Below, piece after piece: positions 5,940 to 13,177 of a stretch of DNA of 13,177 bases; positions within the stretch are counted from its first letter, which is position 1, and each line of letters begins with the position of its first letter. The notes beneath the pieces are model-generated. The model did no database searches and was not told the origin of the DNA. It saw only the letters and a list, made by a program, of their open reading frames with translations. This DNA comes from Desulfobacterales bacterium (GTDB lineage: Bacteria > Desulfobacterota > Desulfobacteria > Desulfobacterales > JASFBJ01). A program made the position numbers and the translations under genes. Location: the NCBI GenBank assembly GCA_030149585.1, contig JASFBJ010000075.1, positions 1-13,177 on the forward strand, read 5' to 3'.

Positions 5940-8900
5940 TACATCCCCCCTGCAAACAGCGCATCAATTTTGCTTATAATCTGATCGTTTTCATAGAAAC
6001 TCAGTTGAATGGCCTCACGCGGACATATTCCAGCGCATATGCCACAGCCGTGACACATAGCCTCGTCAATTTCAATTACCCTGGTATGCGTGTTAAAGAC
6101 CGGCACTTCAAATGGACAGGAGCGCACACAGGTCAGGCATTTCACACAATATTCAGTATCAACTTTGGCAGTAATGGCCGATAATTTAATTTCGGAATTA
6201 GCCAAAAATGTAGTTGCCCTGGAAGCTGCTGCCTGGGCCTGGGAAATTGTCTCAGAAATCAATTTGGGTCCATGAGCTGTGCCGCAAAGAAAAATTCCTT
6301 CACCCGGCATATCAACAGGCCGTAATTTTACATGGGCCTCAATAAAATAGCCTTCAAGATTTCGGTTCAGCTTCATAATACCACTTAATTCATCGGTGTT
6401 TTCAGGCCGCATTCCGGCACTCAAGGCTAAAAGATCCGCCCTTATTTCCACTTCCTGCTGCAAAATATGATCTTTAACCTTTACCAGAATTCCATCATCA
6501 GTTGCAGTTACCTGGGGCTCAGCATCATCCTCAAATCGGATAAAAATAACTCCCTGTCGACGGGCTTCGGTGTAATAATCTTCCATCAGACCATAGGTTC
6601 TTATATCACGGTAGAGTATATAAACCTGAGTATCTGAATTAAGCTTTTTAATATGCAGAGCATTTTTGACAGCTGCCTGGCAGCAAATCCTGGAACATTC
6701 CTGCATTTTTTCATTCCTGGAGCCCACACACTGAATCATAATAATGCTGTCATGATCAACTCCGGCCTTTTTCACCAGCTGGTCGCTAAGTTCCACCTGA
6801 GTAACCACCCGCTCATCTTCACCGTATAAATACTCTGTGGGCTGGTATTCTACGGCACCTGTGGCCACGATAATTACACCATGATCAATCTTGCGCTTTT
6901 TCAGGCTGGAGCCTACTTCGAACCAGGTGGTAAAATTACCCTTATATCCTCCAAAACCAGTTACCCTGGATTCAGTTAAAACCTCAATTTTTTTTGCGCT
7001 ATTTACCTGATCTATTAACTTTTTAGTATACACCTGAATATCGCTGCCGTCAATAGTATTATGGAGCCTGCGAGCCATACCTCCCAGCCTTGTCTTTTTT
7101 TCTACCAGCACCACCTCAAACCCCTGCCTGGCTAAATTAAGAGCTGCGTTCATACCGGCAATACCTCCCCCTATTACCAGGGCTCTTTTATTGACACTGA
7201 TTATTTTCTCTTCAAGGGGATAAAGCGTAGCAGCTCTGGCTACTGCCATGCGCACCAGATCTTTTGCCTTTTGGGTGGCAAGTTCCGGGCTTTTGGAATG
7301 AATCCAGGAATCTTGATTCCTGATATTGGCCATTTCAAACAGATATCGGTTAAGTCCGCAGGCCTCTAAAGTTTCCATGAACATTTCTTCATGAGTTTTG
7401 GGAGTACATGAAGCCACTACCACACGATTTAACTTATGTTCCTTTATTTTTTCCTTTATTTTTTCCTGGGTATCCTGACTGCATGTAAAAAGGTTGGAAT
7501 CGGTGAATACCACATCAGGCAAGGTCCCGGCATATTTTTGAACATCAGGAACATCCACGATACCACCAATATTAATCCCGCAGTTACAGACAAACACGCC
7601 GATTCTGGGTTCTTGATCGGAGATATCAACCTGGTCGGGAATAATAACTTCAGTAATATCGGTTCCTCTGGCGGCTGACAGATCGCCTCCGGCAAGGCAG
7701 GCCGCAGCGCTGGCTTCAATAACCGAACCTGGAATATCCTTTGGCCCTTGAAACACACCACAGGTATAAATTCCCTTGCGTGATGTTTCAACCGGCGCAA
7801 ATGTATCAGTATCTGCAAAATTATAATTATTTAAATTAATATCAAGCCGTTTTGCAAGTTCAACTGCACTGTCAGGAATTGTCAGACCCACAGATAAAAC
7901 CACCATGGAAAAAATCGCTTCATTCATTTTGCCGCTTTCATCAGCGTATTTCAACCGCAAATCACCGGTTTCCGAAATCTCATTAATGGTATGAACCCTG
8001 GCCTTTTCAAACCTGACACCCTCTTTATCCCGTGCGCGCAGAAAATATTTTTCATAATCCTTGCCAAAGGTCCGCATATCCATATTAAAAATTACGCAAT
8101 CCAGATCACCATGGATATGTTCTTTGGCTATCATGGCTTCTTTAACAGCATACATACAGCATACTGATGAACAATAACCGTTACCACAACGATTGGTGTC
8201 CCGTGAGCCAATACATTGCAACCAGGCAATGCTTTTTGGTTCCTCGCGGTCCAAAGGACGCATTACATGACCGAAATAGGGACCTCCGGCAGATAAAATC
8301 CGTTCAAATGCCTCGCTGGTTATAACGTTCGGATATTTGCCAAACCCAAGATAATCAAGCCCTGAGGGGTCAAAGCCTTTGGTTCCTGGAGAAAGGATTA
8401 GGGAACCAACATTAATTTGGCTTTCCTGTTTTGTATCATCATAGCGAATCGCCTTGGCCAGACACACATTTTCGCAAAGACCGCACCCAATGCAGGATTC
8501 AGCGTCTATGGCAAAAGCCAGCGGAACGGCCTGAGCATATTCAATATAGGTGGCCCGCCGATCATTGAGCCCCTTATTAATATCATCAATGGCAAATGCC
8601 GGACAGTGCCGGGCACAATCGCCGCAGCCTGTGCATACATCCAGATCAATATAACGGGGATAATTGGCAAGGGTTACGGTAAAACTTCCTGGTTCACCTT
8701 CAACTGTTTGAACTTCACTATTGGTTATCAGATCAATATTTACGTGCCGGCCGACCTCGACCAGTTTGGGTGAAATCACTCACATGGTACAGTCATTGGT
8801 TGGAAAAGTTTTATCCAGGCGGGCCATTAACCCTCCAATGGTAGGCGATTTTTCCACCAGATAAACCTTATAATTGGAGTTTGCAAGATCAAGCGAGGCC

Positions 8901-8971
8901 TGCATTCCTGCAATTCCAGCCCCAACAACCATTACTGAACCGCTAAGTTTCGATTTTTTTAACTCTGCCAT
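5939..8971 (-). CDS. hdrA: HdrA-like flavoprotein with two HdrA modules, predicted selenoprotein (Sec64)
   Basis: Central FAD and iron-sulfur subunit of Hdr complexes, the site of electron bifurcation or confurcation in well-studied members. 1010 aa when the UGA at 8782-8780 is read as Sec. Module 1: FAD motif VVGAGIAG near 15, then TFPTNDCTM-Sec-VISPKLVEVGRH, where the family has a second Cys, two ferredoxin motifs (Cys113-123, Cys160-170), and YCSSVCC near 265. Module 2 starts near 455 with IGVFVCNCGINIGG, has a second FAD motif VIGGGIAG near 602, CRICC near 762, and two C-terminal ferredoxin motifs (CVKCLTC near 944, CHGCGIC near 972). Usual HdrA has one module, about 650 aa. AAGGGAG precedes the ATG, 24 bases after mvhD-long. 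HdrA is also a selenoprotein in some methanococci. Family is certain; the direction of electron flow is inference. Confidence 0.94.
8747..8782 (-). promoter_or_regulatory. Sec codon and SECIS-like hairpin of hdrA
   Basis: UGA at 8782-8780, then 15 bases, then CUGGUC (8764-8759), loop GAGGUC (8758-8753), GGCCGG (8752-8747): six pairs including two G-U. The loop contains GGUC, as in the AGGUCU loop of the E. coli fdhF SECIS, and its distance from the UGA is similar. Confidence 0.82.
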
Positions 8972-8995
8972 AAAAACTCCCTTAAATCATCACAC

Positions 8996-9745
8996 CTATA
9001 AGGCTGCAAAAGAGGGGATTTTGTCAGTCATCCCCGAAAATTCCACTCTATTGGTTTTTTCCAGGTCAGCCAGCAAATAAGAAATATTCAACAAATCAAG
9101 CCCTGTCACTTTACTGACCTCTCTTACTGAAGATTTCCCCTGCTGAATTGCCAGGTAGATAAGATTTTTTTGATATTCTCTTTCCAGAATAGTATCTAAA
9201 ACCTCCTGGTACTTTTCCATATCCCATTTACGGCCATATACATCGCCTTTGGTGGTAATCGAAATCTGTTTACCCACCAGCCAGCGAACATCTTCACCAT
9301 TGACTGTCATCAATGCAGCCTCAAGCTCCAGTTTAAAGGCCTTAGGATCAAATTTGCCATGATCTTTAACCTCTGACACAGTTTTCTTTGTAATATCTAC
9401 AAAACGCTGGGCCTCTGCTGAAGAGACCCATGCAAGATGCAATCTTTGCCTGCCGATACCGCATATTTCCAGCAGTTTCTGAGTCATCTGAATCTTTTTT
9501 TCAGCTTGAACATTACCTTCCAGGTAATGGCAATCACCAAAATGTCAGCCGGCCACCAGAACCCCGTCACAGCCTTTTTGAAAAGCTTTAATTATAAAAT
9601 CCGGATCAACCCGGCCGGAACACATGACCCGCACTGTTCTTAAATTGGATGGATACTGCAATCGTGAAACACCTGCCAGATCAGCACCGGCATAAGCACA
9701 CCAGTTGCAAAGAAAGGCAACAATTTTTGGCTCAAAATCCGCCAT
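8996..9745 (-). CDS. mvhD: MvhD-like subunit, long form with C-terminal extension, predicted selenoprotein (Sec67)
   Basis: [2Fe-2S] electron-transfer subunit pairing with HdrA, 249 aa with the UGA at 9547-9545 read as Sec. Residues 1-135 are MvhD: IVAFLCNWCAYAGADLAG (Cys13, Cys16), VMCSGRVDPDFI, then GVLVAG-Sec-HFGDCHYLEGN, where relatives read GCHFGDCHY, and WVSSAEAQRFVDI. Residues of about 135-249 are an extra domain (LELEAALMTVNGEDVRWLVG, then KGDVYGRKWD), ending in a helix-turn-helix-like stretch (SVREVSKVTGLDLLNISYLL). Similar tails are recalled on MvhD proteins of sulfate reducers; their role is unknown. Start at the ATG 9745 because AAGGAG stands just upstream; a TTG nine codons earlier is less likely. 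The gene follows the GltD-HdrA fusion by 39 bases and precedes hdrA by 24. Confidence 0.92.
9511..9547 (-). promoter_or_regulatory. Sec codon and SECIS-like hairpin of mvhD-long
   Basis: UGA at 9547-9545, then 15 bases, then CAUUACC (9529-9523), loop UGGAA (9522-9518), GGUAAUG (9517-9511): a perfect seven-pair stem. Spacing equals that in hdrCB and hdrA, and the loop differs from the UGGCA of hdrCB by one base. Confidence 0.84.
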
Positions 9746-9784
9746 ATCATTCTCCTTAATAAATATTATCAAAAACCTATAGTA

Positions 9785-12700
9785 TCAGGCAGCAGCACAA
9801 ACAGAAGCAAGAATTTGCTGATCCCTGAAATGGAGCATGTCAATAGCTTTCTGTGGGCAGGAGGCAGCACAAATTCCACAGCCTTTACAGGAAGCCACAA
9901 TATTTTGGGCACGCTGGCCCTTGCCTTCAACCTCTTCAAGTATAATGGCGTTAAAAGGACAGAGTTCCACACAAAGTCCGCATCCTATGCATTTTTCAGC
10001 ATCTATCTGAGATACCAGTGGAGATATGGTAATCGAAGATTTTGAAAGAACTGTTATAGCCCTGCCGGCAGCCGCCATTGCCTGGGCAATACTTTCATCA
10101 ATTGGTTTTGGGTAATGAGCAAGTCCGCAGACAAAAAGACCGTCAGAGGCAAAATCAACCGGTCTAAGCTTGGCATGCGCCTCCATAAAAAAATTTTCCT
10201 CATTTAAGGCAAGCTTATATAATGCCGCCAACTTTGAATTTTCAGCCGGCTCAATGGCTGTGGCAAGATTAATAAGGTCGGCTGTAATAAGAATATTTTT
10301 TTGCAGAATTGGATCAAAAATTTTAACTTCAAGCCCATTGTCGACTTCCTGAACTACTGGTTTATTTTCAAGGCTGTATCGAATAAAAATAACGCCTAAT
10401 TTTCTTGCCTGTTTATACAGGATTTCCCTTTCTCCAAAGGTTCTGATATCCCGATATAAAATAAAAATATTGGTATCAGGTTGCAGCTCTTTGATTGATA
10501 TGGCCTGGGATATGGATGTTGTGCAACAAATTCTGGAACAGTAGGGTCTTTCCGGATTCCGGGAGCCAACGCACTGAATAAAAACAATAGAGTTTGCATC
10601 CTTTATTTTCTGTGGATTTTGTTCCAACTCATGCCAGCGGGTTACCCTGGAACTTTTGCCGTAAAGATACTCATTTGTATCTGTTGCCAGGCCACCGGTT
10701 GCAATAATTACAGCCCCATGGGAGATGATTTTAGAGGTATTTTTAACCAGAACTTCTGTTTCAAAATTTCCCACAAATCCGGAGGCATTTATAAGCTCAG
10801 CATCAAGAAGGAGTTCAATATCAGCGTGGTTTTTAATTTTAGATGTTAATTCTGAAATATGTTTCTGAACATCATCACCAGCCCAGGTATGCGCGATCTC
10901 TTTGGCAGCGCCCCCCAAAACCGCTGATTTTTCTATAATTGTTGTGTGAAAACCCTGATCTGCCAGGCCAAGAGCAGCGGTCATGCCGGATATTCCGCCA
11001 CCTACCACCAAAGCGGAGGTGTTTATATCAACGGAAATTGGAGAAATAGACTCCAGCAGGGCTGCCCTGGCAACAGCCATTCCAACCAGATCTTTAGATT
11101 TTTTTGTGGCCATTTTCTTTTCACTTGAGTGGCACCAGGTGCATTGATTTCTGATATTTGCCATTTCAAAAAGATAAGGATTAAGACCGGCATTTCGAAT
11201 GGTTTCCTGAAATAAGGGCTCATGCGTCCTTGGTGTGCAAGCTGCCACGACAATACGGTTTAAGTTTTGTTCCTTGATCACTTCAACTATTTTTTCCTGG
11301 GTGTCCTGGCTGCAGGTAAAAAGATTTTCTTCAACATAAACAACGCCCGGCAAATCCTTTGAGTATTTTACAATATCAGGTACATCGGCTATGCCGCCGA
11401 TATTGACACCACAGTTACATACAAAAACGCCAATACGCGCTTTTTGGTCTATTATGTTTTGCTCAGGCGGGAAAGTTTTTTCCTTAACAAGTGACCCTCT
11501 GGCCGGTGCCAGGCTGATGCCTGCACAACAGGCAGCCGCACTGGCATCCACCACTGACTGGGGAATATCTTTGCAGCCCTGAAAGACACCTGCGACAAAA
11601 ATGCCGGGACTGGATGTAGCCACCGGAGATAAATCACTGGTTTTGACAAAATTAAATTTATTTAATTGAACCCCAAGCTGTTTGGCCACTGAAACAGCGG
11701 AGTCAGCCGGTTCCATGCCAACTGATAAAACAACCATGTCAAAAAGTTCATCCATATTTTGACCGGATTCAGTTATATGGGTAAGTTTTAAAGTTCCGCT
11801 TGCATCTGCCTCGGTGATTGTATGAACTCTGGAGCGGACAAACTGAACCCCATCAGCCTTGGCCCTTTCATAATATTTTTCAAAGTCTTTACCATGGGTC
11901 CTCATATCCATAAAAAATATAGTGGGCTGAAAATCAGTACCGATATGCTCCATGGTGATCACGGCTTCTTTGATCGCGTACATGCAGCAAACCGATGAAC
12001 AATATTCGTTGCCGCTTTTGTTAAGATCTCGTGAACCAACGCATTGGAGCCATGCGATTTTTTTGGGTTCCTTATTATCCGAAGGTCTTAAAATATGGCC
12101 GGCAGTTGGTCCACCTGCTGAAAGCAGCCTTTCATACTCAATACTGGTGACCACATTTGGTAATTGTTTGTGCTGCAGATTATCTAATTTATCAGGATTA
12201 TAGGGGGTCAGCCCTGGAGTCAGAATCACGGAACCAACATTTATGGATAGGTTTTCCTGTTTTTGAGAATGGGTTTCCAGAGTAACAGCTTCAGCTTTGC
12301 AAGCATCGACACACTGGTAGCACTCACAGCAGCCGCCACAATCCAGGCAGCGGGCTGCTTCTTTTTGAGCGGCTTCACTATCAAGACTAAGATTTGTCTC
12401 CTCAAAATTCGCGAGCCTCTTTTCAAGTGCCAGGGTTGGAATAACAGGCCGTTTCTGCGGCTTTAATTTTTCCGGTAAATCAGTCCAGTTTGAAGCCATG
12501 GGCGGCTCTTCTATCCACTCGGTCGGCAGTTTTTCGCCTTTTAGATATTTTGACATATATCCGGCTGCCCGTTTACCGGCTTCGACTGCTTCAATAACAG
12601 TTGCAGGGCCGGTGATAACATCACCTCCGGCAAATATTGCAGGATCACTTGTCTGGAGGGTTTCAGAATTTACTTTTAAAAAATTCCATCTGGAAACTTC

Positions 12701-13177
12701 AAAGCCATGGTCTTTGCCAAACATTTCAAAATCAGGCTCTTGACCAATGGCCGGAATAATATGTTCGGCTTCAATAATAAATTCAGAACCTTCAACTGGA
12801 ACCGGTTTGCGTCTGCCGGTTGAATCCGGTTCGGTTAAACGGGTTTTAATACACTCAATGCCGGAAACATGGCCACTCTTAGTGAAAATTTTTAAAGGAG
12901 CAACTAAAAAATGAATTTTAACTCCCTCTTTTTCAGCTTCTTCAACCTCTTCAGGTTCAGCCGGCATTTCCGCAAAGGAGCGTCGATAAATTATATGAAC
13001 TTCATCAGCGCCCAGCCTGAGAGCCACACGGGCACCATCAAGAGCTGAATGACCGCCGCCTATGATAACCACTTTGCCATTAACTTCTGAAATCTTGCCC
13101 AGATGAACATTTTTTAAAAAGGTAATCACATCAGAAACCCCGGCAGTTCCATCTTCGCCGGGTATCCGTAAATTCAG
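9785..13177 (-). CDS. GltD/NfnB-like NAD(P)H module fused to HdrA, N-terminus beyond the right edge
   Basis: Predicted NAD(P)H-linked flavin and iron-sulfur electron-transfer subunit; 1130 residues visible, frame open to the window edge. The first 215 or so are the C-terminal half of a GltD/NfnB-like oxidoreductase: IPGEDGTAGVSDVITF, nucleotide-binding VIIGGGHSALDGARVA, HIIYRRSFAEMPA, and FAD-binding PAIFAGGDVITGPATV. A cysteine-rich link follows near 276-292 (CLDCGGCCECYQCVDAC), then HdrA from about 300: AWLQCVGSRD, YCSSVCCMYA, IGVFVCNCGVNIGG near 582, GGGISG near 725, CRICC, and C-terminal ferredoxins CIGCGLC near 1066 and CKGCGICAASC near 1099. The NDCxxC segment of module 1 HdrA is absent, replaced by the GltD part, so no Sec site occurs. 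TGA at 9787-9785 ends it. It would bring NAD(P)H electrons into the complex, or take them out. Confidence 0.9.
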   Translation of the reverse strand: MNLRIPGEDGTAGVSDVITFLKNVHLGKISEVNGKVVIIGGGHSALDGARVALRLGADEVHIIYRRSFAEMPAEPEEVEEAEKEGVKIHFLVAPLKIFTKSGHVSGIECIKTRLTEPDSTGRRKPVPVEGSEFIIEAEHIIPAIGQEPDFEMFGKDHGFEVSRWNFLKVNSETLQTSDPAIFAGGDVITGPATVIEAVEAGKRAAGYMSKYLKGEKLPTEWIEEPPMASNWTDLPEKLKPQKRPVIPTLALEKRLANFEETNLSLDSEAAQKEAARCLDCGGCCECYQCVDACKAEAVTLETHSQKQENLSINVGSVILTPGLTPYNPDKLDNLQHKQLPNVVTSIEYERLLSAGGPTAGHILRPSDNKEPKKIAWLQCVGSRDLNKSGNEYCSSVCCMYAIKEAVITMEHIGTDFQPTIFFMDMRTHGKDFEKYYERAKADGVQFVRSRVHTITEADASGTLKLTHITESGQNMDELFDMVVLSVGMEPADSAVSVAKQLGVQLNKFNFVKTSDLSPVATSSPGIFVAGVFQGCKDIPQSVVDASAAACCAGISLAPARGSLVKEKTFPPEQNIIDQKARIGVFVCNCGVNIGGIADVPDIVKYSKDLPGVVYVEENLFTCSQDTQEKIVEVIKEQNLNRIVVAACTPRTHEPLFQETIRNAGLNPYLFEMANIRNQCTWCHSSEKKMATKKSKDLVGMAVARAALLESISPISVDINTSALVVGGGISGMTAALGLADQGFHTTIIEKSAVLGGAAKEIAHTWAGDDVQKHISELTSKIKNHADIELLLDAELINASGFVGNFETEVLVKNTSKIISHGAVIIATGGLATDTNEYLYGKSSRVTRWHELEQNPQKIKDANSIVFIQCVGSRNPERPYCSRICCTTSISQAISIKELQPDTNIFILYRDIRTFGEREILYKQARKLGVIFIRYSLENKPVVQEVDNGLEVKIFDPILQKNILITADLINLATAIEPAENSKLAALYKLALNEENFFMEAHAKLRPVDFASDGLFVCGLAHYPKPIDESIAQAMAAAGRAITVLSKSSITISPLVSQIDAEKCIGCGLCVELCPFNAIILEEVEGKGQRAQNIVASCKGCGICAASCPQKAIDMLHFRDQQILASVCAAA

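Noticed and set aside
8417..8773. Plus-strand open frames of 60-130 codons opposite the hdr genes.
   Set aside because: They are shadows of the strongly supported minus-strand genes and contain no recognisable domain.
4171..9745. The four in-frame TGA codons as frameshifts, pseudogenes or genome-wide UGA recoding.
   Set aside because: There is no change of frame, each protein is otherwise intact, all four UGAs sit at conserved Cys positions with hairpins behind them, and TGA is used as a stop in the same operon.
9745..9787. A fifth Sec site: the TGA ending the GltD-HdrA fusion is in frame with mvhD-long, so read-through would join the two proteins.
   Set aside because: No stable hairpin follows this TGA, the sequence before it is a normal HdrA C terminus, and AAGGAG with an ATG restarts translation 39 bases on. 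It is a true stop.

Overview
The window looks like part of the chromosome of an anaerobic Desulfobacterota bacterium (sulfate reducer or a close relative) that runs the reductive acetyl-CoA (Wood-Ljungdahl) pathway. The reasons are the minus-strand set of HdrA, MvhD, HdrC/HdrB-like, MetV and MetF genes, the moderate-to-low GC content, and the heavy use of selenocysteine, which is known in this lineage. The assignment is by recognition of families, not by a database search.

Layout. Positions 1-993 (plus strand) are mobile-element debris. A tyrosine recombinase is cut by the left edge. It is followed by a cluster of inverted half-sites that look like element ends, and then by the C-terminal stub of an integron-type integrase. 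Positions 994-1416 hold no gene, only REP-like hairpins and short repeats. A family-2 glycosyltransferase lies on the minus strand (1417-2256), behind an intrinsic terminator at 2287-2316.

From the right edge down to 2338, everything is one minus-strand gene train. In order of transcription it is: a GltD/NfnB-like NAD(P)H module fused to HdrA (cut by the right edge), a long MvhD, a double-module HdrA, a short MvhD, an HdrC-HdrB-like iron-sulfur protein, metV and metF. The inferred product is a large soluble electron-transfer complex. It would feed electrons through flavins and iron-sulfur clusters of the Hdr/Mvh parts to MetV and MetF, which reduce methylene-tetrahydrofolate to methyl-tetrahydrofolate. 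A related hexameric MetFV-HdrABC-MvhD enzyme is known from Moorella.

The main discovery is that four consecutive genes of this train each carry one in-frame UGA. Each UGA sits exactly where the family has a conserved cysteine, and each is followed at a nearly constant distance by an RNA hairpin resembling a bacterial SECIS. They are best read as four selenoproteins: MvhD-long Sec67, HdrA Sec64, MvhD-short Sec16 and HdrCB Sec244. Standard gene calling would break them into eight fragments. The two MvhD paralogues have swapped Sec and Cys: U16/C67 in one, C16/U67 in the other. A second unusual feature is a 116-bp inverted-repeat structure between the hdr genes and metV, which overlaps the hdrCB stop codon and a possible metVF promoter.
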